From contig JAYSWB010000053.1 of assembly GCA_043718245.1 (NCBI GenBank), forward strand, positions 1-10,888: DNA of 10,888 bases, written 5' to 3'. The DNA comes from JBAXAB01 sp043718245 (GTDB lineage Bacteria > Patescibacteriota > Minisyncoccia > Phycocordibacterales > CAIZLB01). The notes below the pieces were generated by a model, which was not told where the DNA came from, ran no database searches, and saw nothing but the letters and a program-made list of their open reading frames with translations. Both the position numbers and the translations under genes were made by a program. This document shows, piece by piece, positions 1-5,511 of the stretch. Positions within the stretch are counted from its first letter, which is position 1; each line of letters starts with the position of its first letter.

Positions 1-360
1 GTCGGTTGGATAATATGTTCGACCAAAGGTCACGATTTGTGCGATTGCGCTTTGCTGTAGCATCCAGCTTATCTGTCCGCCGTCTACGGGGTTACGAGCA
101 AGGCGGTCCAATTTCCAGCAGATGATTCCATCAGCTTCGCCTTTATAGATTCTCTCAAGCATCTTGTTGAATACGGGTCTTCCTGGCTTCTTGGCTGACT
201 GTGATTCCACCAAGATCTCGACAATGGCCAAACCTTGCTCTTGGGCAATCTTTAAGAGTTCGTCTTTCTGGGCATCAATTGATGCCGCCTGTCTGTCTTC
301 TGCTTCGCTCGACTTACGAGCGTAGAGAAAGTATTTGATTGTGGGTATTTTATTGTTCAT
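1..360 (-). CDS. Serine recombinase (resolvase/invertase type), N-terminal part, cut by window edge
   Basis: The frame stays open for 120 codons from the ATG at 360 to the window edge. It carries the N-terminal catalytic domain of serine recombinases: YARKSSEAEDRQAASIDAQ at residues 13-31, where Ser17 fits the nucleophile of the Y-x-R-x-S signature, and WKLDRLARNP near residue 90, which fits the conserved arginine segment. These enzymes cut both DNA strands through a phosphoserine link and carry out site-specific integration or excision. The C-terminal DNA-binding part lies outside the window, so it is not possible to tell a large serine integrase from a small resolvase. The YARKSSE style with no long N-terminal extension resembles the large-type recombinases of mobile elements in CPR bacteria (from memory). 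The start overlaps the last 11 nt of the HTH gene, so translation is probably coupled. Confidence 0.93.
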   Translation of the reverse strand, partial: MNNKIPTIKYFLYARKSSEAEDRQAASIDAQKDELLKIAQEQGLAIVEILVESQSAKKPGRPVFNKMLERIYKGEADGIICWKLDRLARNPVDGGQISWMLQQSAIAQIVTFGRTYYPTD

Positions 361-1156
361 ATGCGCTTTTAATGTTTTGGTCATTCAGGTCATGTCCCAT
401 GTTGTTGGTTCCTTCGTCTGCCTCTAGCTGTACATCGCTAAACACTGGTTCGGGGGTTGCCTCACCGTTTTTCCACCCTTTTTTAACGGTGGAATCCTCA
501 TTTATCGCAGTATCACTGGTGTTACTACGAGGTTCCCGTAAATTACCCGCTATTACGGGAAAAGGTTCGTGCTTAGCTGGACCAACGACACTATGCAAAG
601 AAGGCTCTTGAATAGCAACTTGTTCCCCTGGAATTGGCATCCCCATTTCCTGCATTTTCTGCTTCAAAACATCTTTGATGCTAGTTATATTATTAGGAGA
701 GTTATCCCTTAGGTTAGTTAGGGTATCATCCCTGTTACTACGATATTCTTCTCTTTTGTTACTGCGGTGTGGGGTGAATTGATACTGCGCTTTGTTTTTG
801 TACCGGTCCATCTTTTCTTTCCAGCCAGCTATCGGTTTCCAAAATCGAACTGCTTGGAAGGCATACACATTCACCATATTGAATCCTTTGGTTTTAATGA
901 TTCCGATAATGCCGTACTCCTGGAGTGTGGCGATAGCTTTCAGGGTTGTATTGCGGTTTGTGCAACCTGACATTTCTTGGATAGTCGATATGCTTGGGAA
1001 TGCCACCTGCGTTTCGTTATTACAATGGACCGAGAGAACATAATAGATTTTTGAGCAAGCGGTAGGAAGTTTGGCCACATATCCGCCATGCACGTATTCG
1101 TTTTCGACAAAAAATCTGCTGGGTTTCCGCTTGGTCCGAAGCTTTGATTTATCCAT
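350..1156 (-). CDS. Helix-turn-helix protein of the recombinase module
   Basis: A 268-residue protein. Its N-terminal third (SRFFVENEYVHGGYVAKL, then a segment with AFPSISTIQEMSG and TTLKAIATLQEYGII) matches the winged helix-turn-helix type (HTH_36-like) seen in replication initiators and mobile-element regulators. The rest is basic and polar, looks disordered, and has no motif I recognise. The frame is open further upstream, with alternative ATGs at 1345 and 1273, but these overlap the preceding 89-residue gene by 113-185 nt. The ATG at 1156 sits 4 nt after that gene's stop, so I chose it. No Shine-Dalgarno is visible. Its 3' end overlaps the recombinase start. It may bind the element's own DNA as a replication or excision factor or a repressor; this is inference from context. 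Confidence 0.72.
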   Translation of the reverse strand: MDKSKLRTKRKPSRFFVENEYVHGGYVAKLPTACSKIYYVLSVHCNNETQVAFPSISTIQEMSGCTNRNTTLKAIATLQEYGIIGIIKTKGFNMVNVYAFQAVRFWKPIAGWKEKMDRYKNKAQYQFTPHRSNKREEYRSNRDDTLTNLRDNSPNNITSIKDVLKQKMQEMGMPIPGEQVAIQEPSLHSVVGPAKHEPFPVIAGNLREPRSNTSDTAINEDSTVKKGWKNGEATPEPVFSDVQLEADEGTNNMGHDLNDQNIKSAYEQ

Positions 1157-1160
1157 CTGA

Positions 1161-1430
1161 TCAATCTGCTTTCGTAGGTTTGTATTTTTCTGATTCTGAT
1201 TGAGTGCCACTCTGGCCGGTGACTTTAGTCTTTCGTCCTGCCATGCCGGTGTTATCTCTTGTTCGTTGTCCATATTCTTGTAGCCACGCTTTCTTAATTG
1301 GTCGGTAGACGAAGTTAAAAAGCGTGAGGAGATTAATTGCCTCATCCACTAACACTTCATCAGGAAGAACCTTGCCGGTTTCCTGGCGATGAATTTCTTT
1401 ATATTCTTCTAGTGCGTGTTTGCTTAGCAT
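1161..1430 (-). CDS. Small hypothetical protein upstream of the HTH gene
   Basis: An 89-residue protein starting LSKHALEEYKEIHRQETG after Met, followed by a helical segment (DEVLVDEAINLLTLF, then VYRPIKKAW) and a basic, polar tail of about 30 residues that looks disordered. I recognise no named family. The pattern (LSK-AL-E-KEI, then a short Leu-rich helix) resembles short proteins that sit beside recombinases in CPR genomes, from memory only. The frame extends upstream to a TTG at 1550, but that would run through the 14-bp hairpin at 1476-1515, so the ATG at 1430 is preferred. It is 4 nt from the HTH gene and probably co-transcribed with it and the recombinase. No Shine-Dalgarno and no -10 box close to the ATG are visible, so its mRNA probably has a longer leader. 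Confidence 0.62.
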   Translation of the reverse strand: MLSKHALEEYKEIHRQETGKVLPDEVLVDEAINLLTLFNFVYRPIKKAWLQEYGQRTRDNTGMAGRKTKVTGQSGTQSESEKYKPTKAD

Positions 1431-1475
1431 GAGGGGTTTCGACCTTATGTTCAGCTTCCATCTGTATTTGCAACA

Positions 1476-1526
1476 GAAAGAGCTGAGTCCCAGTTGCAAG
1501 TGACTCAGCTCTTTCCGTGCAACTGG
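1476..1526. repeat. Interlocking inverted repeats (14-bp hairpin plus loop-flank complementarity)
   Basis: GAAAGAGCTGAGTC (1476-1489) and GACTCAGCTCTTTC (1502-1515) form a perfect 14-bp stem around a 12-nt loop. The first nine loop bases, CCAGTTGCA (1490-1498), are the exact complement of TGCAACTGG at 1518-1526. TTGCAAC at 1468-1474 is a second complement of the same loop (1493-1499). The order X-Y-X'-Y' gives either two alternative hairpins or a partial pseudoknot. The connecting loops are too short for both full stems to stack at once. It lies 46 bp upstream of the 89-residue gene, so it would be in that transcript's leader or could be a DNA site for the recombination module. Confidence 0.85.
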
Positions 1527-1537
1527 AAGTGTTATGT

Positions 1538-1773
1538 ATCGTAGACCCAATTTCGTGCAAAATTGCGTGCATTACTTTTGGACCTACGATGTGTTAATCC
1601 TATCCGTTAAAAAAAGTAAAACAGGGTGTATTACTTTTTATGGCTAGGATTATGGGTTTATCCTAAGAGATAAAAAATTCACAAGTGTAGGAATTACTTT
1701 TATCTTCTAGGATCGTCTTATCTTAAAAGTAAATATTGTGCACTTCGGTGTGCATTACTTTTCCTTTTAGGAC
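1538..1773. repeat. Four tandem imperfect palindromes, ~61-bp period, sharing ATTACTTTT
   Basis: The 9-mer ATTACTTTT recurs at 1571, 1630, 1693 and 1754, spaced 59, 63 and 61 bp. It is each time followed 4-7 nt later by TAGGA or a close variant. Each unit is enclosed by an inverted repeat: ATCGTAG/CTACGAT (1538-1544, 1584-1590), TAATCCTA/TAGGATTA (1595-1602, 1645-1652), ATCCTA/TAGGAT (1660-1665, 1708-1713) and GTCTTA/TAGGAC with one G-U (1715-1720, 1768-1773). Units 2-4 have a second inner stem: AAAAAGTAA/TTACTTTTT, AGATAAAA/TTTTATCT, AAAAGTAA/TTACTTTT. Unit 4 ends in a TTCG tetraloop (1744-1747) on a 7-bp stem with two wobbles. Stem sequences differ while pairing is kept, which favours a structured RNA or single-stranded DNA role. 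No coding content is credible here. Confidence 0.8.
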
Positions 1774-1830
1774 CAGGTAAGTATGGGGTCCGAATAAGTG
1801 CAAATTAGTGGGTATTGGCCGAGACAACGT

Positions 1831-1870
1831 AAAAAGCCCTGAATAGGCTTGGAAAAGCGTACACAGGGCT
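1831..1870 (-). terminator. Terminator-like hairpin after the second methyltransferase gene
   Basis: Read on the minus strand, AGCCCTG (1870-1864) pairs with CAGGGCT (1841-1835) around a 22-nt loop, followed by TTTTT (1835-1831). It lies about 25 bp past the stop at 1896. A second short hairpin, TTAGGCCC/GGGC-C-TAA, sits between it and the stop codon (about 1873-1894). The loop is long for an intrinsic terminator, so efficiency is uncertain, but placement and U-tract fit the end of the R-M transcript. Confidence 0.55.
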
Positions 1871-1895
1871 GTTTAGGGCCCGAATAGGGCCTAAT

Positions 1896-2660
1896 TTAGT
1901 TCAGTTTTTGAAAGACAAAAAGATGTTCGTGCATTATAAGCAGGAAGTTTGACTCCTTAGATTTGTTTACCCAAATGCCGGTAGCTTTGCAGTTAAATTG
2001 TCTTTTTATAATATCCTCTTTGAGAAGTAATCCTGATTTTAAGAAACGGTCCATAACTTTGTATGCTAATGGTTGATACATCTTTTGTCTTCTTGTGTCT
2101 CCCATTAAGATGGCACAGAATCTTCCAGGCTTTAGGACCCTATAAAACTCTTGAGCAACCTTTTCCATTTCGTCACAGAACGCCTGGATGTCGTGAATGT
2201 TTGATAGGTCCTCTACAAGCTTACCTTCGCTATATTTAATTATATCTACATAGGGAGGATGAGTAAGAACAAAATCGATAGTGTCATCTTTAATCTTTGA
2301 AAGATTACGAGAGTCCCATTTAAAACCTCTTTGCCAGGATTTATTTTCAACTTTAAAATCTAAGGACTTTTTTGTACGAGCGAGTGCAGACTCATTTACA
2401 TCAGAGTAGATAATATTTCTGTTTAAAATCTTTGCCTCAATAGCTGTAGTACCGCCGCCAATCATTGAATCAAGCAGAACATCACCTTCTTTTGAGTATC
2501 GCAGTATAAGGTTGCGGGCCACTTCTGGAGACCAGTTTCCACGCCAATCTGAAGCATGGGTTGCCCAGCTACCACGGTGAGGGAAAGCCCAGACTGTTGT
2601 ACATTCCAGTTCAAATTCATCAGGATGCAATTTAAATATTTTTTGTTCCTTTGAAGTCAT
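1896..2660 (-). CDS. DNA methyltransferase (N6-adenine/N4-cytosine type), second MTase of the island
   Basis: A 254-residue S-adenosylmethionine-dependent DNA methyltransferase. Motif I is DSMIGGGTT at residues 64-72, matching the DPFxGSGTT SAM-binding loop. Motif IV is THPPY at 133-137, matching the catalytic D/S/N-PPY of exocyclic-amino MTases. Motif I comes before motif IV. The N-terminal WATHASDWRGNWSPEVARNL segment is typical of the N6_N4_Mtase family (PF01555), as is LKPGRF near 176-181. The H in place of D/S before PPY is unusual. It lies 57 bp downstream of the restriction enzyme gene on the same strand and could protect the second strand of an asymmetric site, modify an unrelated site, or act alone. 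A weak extended -10 (TG-T-CATAAA, 2676-2668) lies 7 nt before the ATG, so it may be transcribed separately. Confidence 0.88.
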   Translation of the reverse strand: MTSKEQKIFKLHPDEFELECTTVWAFPHRGSWATHASDWRGNWSPEVARNLILRYSKEGDVLLDSMIGGGTTAIEAKILNRNIIYSDVNESALARTKKSLDFKVENKSWQRGFKWDSRNLSKIKDDTIDFVLTHPPYVDIIKYSEGKLVEDLSNIHDIQAFCDEMEKVAQEFYRVLKPGRFCAILMGDTRRQKMYQPLAYKVMDRFLKSGLLLKEDIIKRQFNCKATGIWVNKSKESNFLLIMHEHLFVFQKLN

Positions 2661-2667
2661 AAAAGAG

Positions 2668-2676
2668 TTTATGACA
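2668..2676 (-). promoter_or_regulatory. Possible extended -10 box of the second methyltransferase gene
   Basis: On the minus strand TGTCATAAA lies 7 nt before the ATG at 2660. The hexamer CATAAA is a weak match to TATAAT. The TG dinucleotide and spacing match the stronger boxes at the other genes of this window, which is the main reason for listing it. Confidence 0.35.
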
Positions 2677-2715
2677 CAATTCTACCTCATGCAGATAAAG
2701 AAAAGATAAAGTTTT

Positions 2716-2731
2716 AGTTAGGATCCTAACT
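2716..2731. repeat. 16-bp perfect palindrome AGTTAGGATCCTAACT at the end of the restriction gene
   Basis: The sequence AGTTAGGATCCTAACT is its own reverse complement and includes the restriction gene's TAA stop. Its centre is TAGGATCCTA, the fusion of the TAGGAT and ATCCTA arms seen in the tandem palindromes at 1595-1713. It contains GGATCC and GATC. It could be a dimeric repressor site upstream of the second MTase gene, or chance; it has no T-run to act as a terminator. Confidence 0.6.
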
Positions 2732-3980
2732 TGAACACACCTTCGTCAAAGGTAAAAGATCCGGTCGCCTCTGAAATCCATTTAAACCACGAAACAAGCG
2801 AGCCTGCACGACGAGATATTGTAGAGCCTGTTAGGTCTGAACCTTCAGAAATAAGTCGCTCAATATCTGCTTGGACTAGCTGACCCCTTTCTTTTAGAAT
2901 ATTCAAACCATTTTTGACAAGATTGAAGTCGCTCAATAGTTCAACCATGAATAGATTACGTTTTTCTACTGGTAGAGATACGAGCTGTTTGCCAACCTCT
3001 GTTAATTGATAAATCCCTTTTTCAGATGTGACCAGTCCGAGTGCTTCGGCTGCCTCACGATAATAGCTACTCTGTCGTTCATCGAAGTCAAAATATTCTG
3101 CAACATTCTTGTAATGGTTTATACCCTCGTGGACCTTAAAAGCTAGCTCTATCACTTTACTAAGATCATTTGCTTGAGGGACCAAATCTTTATAAGCGAC
3201 AACACCTTTTGGCTTTATGTCTGAAAGTACTATTTCATGCTCTGAACTAATTGTTAGTGAACGAACCTCTTTAAGTCGAATGGAGTTGTAATCAGCAGGA
3301 TCTGTAAATTCATATATCCAGAAGTTGTATAGCTTTGTACTGGGTTCGTACGTAAAAAACACAGGCACAATTTTCTTATCGGGAGAAACGATTTTAAAAT
3401 GATTGTAGGGGTAGAAAAGTTGGCGAATGATAAAATCCTCAGGTGTTTTTACTTTAGCTTCAATAAGTACAATTGTGTCTTCGCCTTCAAGACCAGAATC
3501 AACTTCAAGCTGGACCGAACCTACACTAAGCTCTGTTTTATTTACTTTAAATTTAAATTGCTTACTGTATTCTCGTCCACGAATAGATTGGTAGAGTGGT
3601 GAAATTCCAAGTATGTTTTCAAGAGCGCCTGAGTTAAAACTGTAATCAAGATATTGCATTTCGCTTGAGCCACGGCCCGCAGTAGTAAGATTAAACTTGA
3701 TACGTGATTTATGATCTATTTGTGTACCTTTCTGTTCAAGTAGATGGAAACCATTACCACGAACGATTGCATACTCGCCATTCTTAACAGGCAATAAAAA
3801 ATAACCGTTTCTTTTGAAGACATCGGGTAAGTCTGCTGAGGAATCAACCTTAGCCATAATCCGAGGCTCATGATTTGCTATCGCTTTTATCTCATCAGCA
3901 GAAATAAAATGTAGATCTTTAGTAAGATCGAAATTCTTAACTGTAAATATTTTCTCCCAGAGATCAGAAGTCTTTGCCAT
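2718..3980 (-). CDS. Type II restriction endonuclease, PD-(D/E)XK fold
   Basis: A 420-residue protein directly behind the D12 methyltransferase (TAA-T-ATG, 1-nt spacing), the usual layout of a type II R-M pair. Residues 157-176 read QLEVDSGLEGEDTIVLIEAK. The acidic residues Glu159/Asp161 with Glu174-x-Lys176 fit the PD-(D/E)XK metal-dependent nuclease core, supported by the following IIRQLFYPYNHF helix (184-195). SEMQYLDYSFNSG at 106-118 and RGNGFHLLE at 74-82 recur, to my recollection, in a family annotated as type II restriction enzymes. The C-terminal ~130 residues (VAEYFDFDERQSSYYREAAEALGLV and on) look like a winged helix that could read DNA. It cleaves DNA lacking the partner's methylation. 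The recognition site cannot be told from sequence alone. Confidence 0.8.
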   Translation of the reverse strand: MAKTSDLWEKIFTVKNFDLTKDLHFISADEIKAIANHEPRIMAKVDSSADLPDVFKRNGYFLLPVKNGEYAIVRGNGFHLLEQKGTQIDHKSRIKFNLTTAGRGSSEMQYLDYSFNSGALENILGISPLYQSIRGREYSKQFKFKVNKTELSVGSVQLEVDSGLEGEDTIVLIEAKVKTPEDFIIRQLFYPYNHFKIVSPDKKIVPVFFTYEPSTKLYNFWIYEFTDPADYNSIRLKEVRSLTISSEHEIVLSDIKPKGVVAYKDLVPQANDLSKVIELAFKVHEGINHYKNVAEYFDFDERQSSYYREAAEALGLVTSEKGIYQLTEVGKQLVSLPVEKRNLFMVELLSDFNLVKNGLNILKERGQLVQADIERLISEGSDLTGSTISRRAGSLVSWFKWISEATGSFTFDEGVFKLGS

Positions 3981-3981
3981 A

Positions 3982-4947
3982 TTAGTTATTATTGTAATTG
4001 GTCACAAGAACCTCGGTAATTTTTCCTCTACCAGATCCTTTTGAATTAATCATACGTCCTGCCTCAACTTTAGTAATTTGAATACCTTTAAAACCAGAAT
4101 ATATTTTATTGATGAAAGGTGTATCTGAATTTGAAAGCATCACAAAACATCCTCGCTTATTGAGTTCCAGGACCGTATCTCGAAGTTCTATTTGTTCTTT
4201 ATCAAGAAATGATTCAGCGGTATAGGAAGTGAATGAAGCTGTTTTACTTATTGGATAGTAAGGTGGGTCAAAATATACAAAATCACCTTTTTTGGCTTTT
4301 TTGAGAACTTCTTTATAGTCTTGGTGCTTTATCTGAATTCCCTGAAGTGCCTTACAAACTTTTTTGAGATTATCTTCATCACAAATTAAAGGATTGCTAT
4401 GTTTACCGTACGGCACATTAAAGCCTCCACTATTGTTAACTCTATACAATCCATTGAAACAAGTACGATTTAGAAAGATGAAGCGAGATGCGATTTCTAG
4501 GTCACTCAAGGTTTTAGGATCTTGCGCTCTAATCTTCAAAAAGTAATCTTTATTATTTTTATGTTTCTTAAGCGAGAGAATAAGTCTATCGACATCATTT
4601 TTAATAACATTGTAGGTAGTAACAAGCTCATTATTCATATCGGATAAGAATCCTTTTTCAGGAAGTAGATCGAAGAAAACAGCACCGCCACCAACAAAGG
4701 GTTCAAAATATCTCCCAGTTTTGATATCAAATTTCTCAGGTGGATAAAGATTTAGTCTACGAAATTGTGCGAGGAGTTGTCTTTTTCCACCAACCCACTT
4801 AACAAATGGTTTTGGTTTTTCTGCAATAATTCGGGCAACATCCTCAAAGAGATTTTTTTTGTCAGCAAGCAAATAAGCTCTATGCGCAAAAATAGCATTT
4901 ATATCAAACCTAGTTTGTATTTCTTTAATAGCTTGCAACGTGGTCAT
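3982..4947 (-). CDS. Dam-like D12-class adenine-N6 DNA methyltransferase
   Basis: A 321-residue alpha-class (MethyltransfD12, Dam/DpnM-like) enzyme that transfers a methyl group from SAM to adenine N6. Motif X is KPFVKWVGGKRQL at 46-58, motif I YFEPFVGGGAVFF at 80-92, the D12 signature FLNRTCFNGLYRVN at 158-171, and the catalytic FDPPYY at 226-231. The C-terminal NSKGSGRGKITEVLVTNY is typical of the class. A 45-residue N-terminal stretch before motif X is longer than in Dam. The start is fixed by the extended -10 box 7 nt upstream, which predicts a leaderless mRNA. It is the modification partner of the adjacent nuclease. Many D12 enzymes methylate GATC, but others act on different sites, so the target is open. 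Confidence 0.95.
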   Translation of the reverse strand: MTTLQAIKEIQTRFDINAIFAHRAYLLADKKNLFEDVARIIAEKPKPFVKWVGGKRQLLAQFRRLNLYPPEKFDIKTGRYFEPFVGGGAVFFDLLPEKGFLSDMNNELVTTYNVIKNDVDRLILSLKKHKNNKDYFLKIRAQDPKTLSDLEIASRFIFLNRTCFNGLYRVNNSGGFNVPYGKHSNPLICDEDNLKKVCKALQGIQIKHQDYKEVLKKAKKGDFVYFDPPYYPISKTASFTSYTAESFLDKEQIELRDTVLELNKRGCFVMLSNSDTPFINKIYSGFKGIQITKVEAGRMINSKGSGRGKITEVLVTNYNNN

Positions 4948-4954
4948 TAGTATT

Positions 4955-4963
4955 ATTTTATCA
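4955..4963 (-). promoter_or_regulatory. Extended -10 promoter of the D12 methyltransferase (leaderless)
   Basis: On the minus strand TGATAAAAT (TG-A-TAAAAT) is followed by 7 nt and then the ATG at 4947. Transcription would start at or within a base or two of the A of the ATG. This gives the R-M pair its own promoter, separate from the helicase and zinc-finger genes upstream. No good -35 box is evident, which is usual for extended -10 promoters. Confidence 0.65.
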
Positions 4964-4998
4964 CTTATCCGGTTTTTTCTAAAGGTCCAAAAAACCCT

Positions 4999-5229
4999 TT
5001 AATCTTTACCTCTAATTCGTTTATTCTGTCCGTATCGTTTTTCATACTCATTGATACCGAGTTCCTTGCCCGACCACCTGCCCACACGTGTGCCGCACGT
5101 TAAACAAACCCTCTCGCTTACGCCATCGTAATGCTCAGGGTGTTCAGGTGGGTACTCAACATGAATGACGTTGTTACTTCCACATTTCTGGCAAATTGTT
5201 TTACTAAAATCATTCACGGACACGAACAT
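4999..5229 (-). CDS. Small zinc-ribbon protein
   Basis: A 76-residue protein with two CxxC pairs, ICQKCG (Cys13, Cys16) and VCLTCG (Cys42, Cys45), spaced as in a four-cysteine zinc ribbon. The following TRVGRWSGKELG is a recurring tail in small phage and mobile-element zinc-ribbon proteins (from memory). The C-terminus is basic (KRYGQNKRIRGKD), so nucleic acid binding is plausible. It lies 33 bp behind the other zinc-finger gene and has no promoter of its own that I can see, so it is probably the last gene of the helicase transcript. The function is unknown. Confidence 0.72.
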   Translation of the reverse strand: MFVSVNDFSKTICQKCGSNNVIHVEYPPEHPEHYDGVSERVCLTCGTRVGRWSGKELGINEYEKRYGQNKRIRGKD

Positions 5230-5262
5230 ACCGAGAAAGTCTAAGGAAGTCCAGTATCTTAC

Positions 5263-5511
5263 TTAAATAGACTTTAATAAAGTTAATTCTTCTTGAGTTT
5301 GGGCTAAGATTTTTTCGTAACAACCCTTGCAATATCGGCACTCTTTTGTAAATCCGGCGCTTTTCTTGGGTATATCAAAACAATCTGAACCAGGAAGAAT
5401 ATCTTCTCCACAACGGTAACATTCACTTTTTCGCAGAACATCCACTCGATCGGGTCGTCCATTTGAAAATCCAATCAGCGATGGTGTTTTACCTTTAGGC
5501 ATTTTTTTCAT
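5263..5511 (-). CDS. Small cysteine-rich zinc-finger protein coupled to the helicase
   Basis: An 82-residue protein. From the ATG at 5511 it has six cysteines: Cys31 and Cys34 (CYRCG), Cys44, Cys58 and Cys61 (CRYCKGC), and Cys64. These could form a zinc finger. The frame is open upstream to 5574, inside the helicase coding region. The ATGs at 5511 and 5502 sit at the helicase's end (17- and 8-nt overlap), as expected for translational coupling, and 5502 would shorten it by three residues. The N-terminus is basic (KKMPKGK). I recognise no family; given the coupling it may be a partner of the helicase, which is inference. Confidence 0.62.
   Translation of the reverse strand: MKKMPKGKTPSLIGFSNGRPDRVDVLRKSECYRCGEDILPGSDCFDIPKKSAGFTKECRYCKGCYEKILAQTQEELTLLKSI

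Noticed and set aside
767..1043. Plus-strand frames opposite the HTH gene
   Set aside because: They are shadows of the minus-strand coding region, with no promoter or recognisable protein features.
1157..1345. Longer version of the HTH protein starting at 1345 or 1273
   Set aside because: It would overlap the preceding gene by 113-185 nt in another frame, whereas the ATG at 1156 gives a normal 4-nt gap. Not fully excluded.
1431..1550. Upstream extension of the 89-residue protein to a TTG start at 1550
   Set aside because: The extra 40 residues are encoded across the 14-bp hairpin and start inside the palindrome array; the ATG at 1430 begins the part that reads like a normal protein.
1534..1647. 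Plus-strand 37-codon frame (starts MYRRPNFVQN) across the palindrome array
   Set aside because: It runs through two repeat units whose paired structure explains the sequence better, and it has no promoter or recognisable protein pattern.
1538..1773. CRISPR array
   Set aside because: The units are imperfect palindromes that differ along their whole length; there is no constant repeat with unique spacers and no cas gene nearby.
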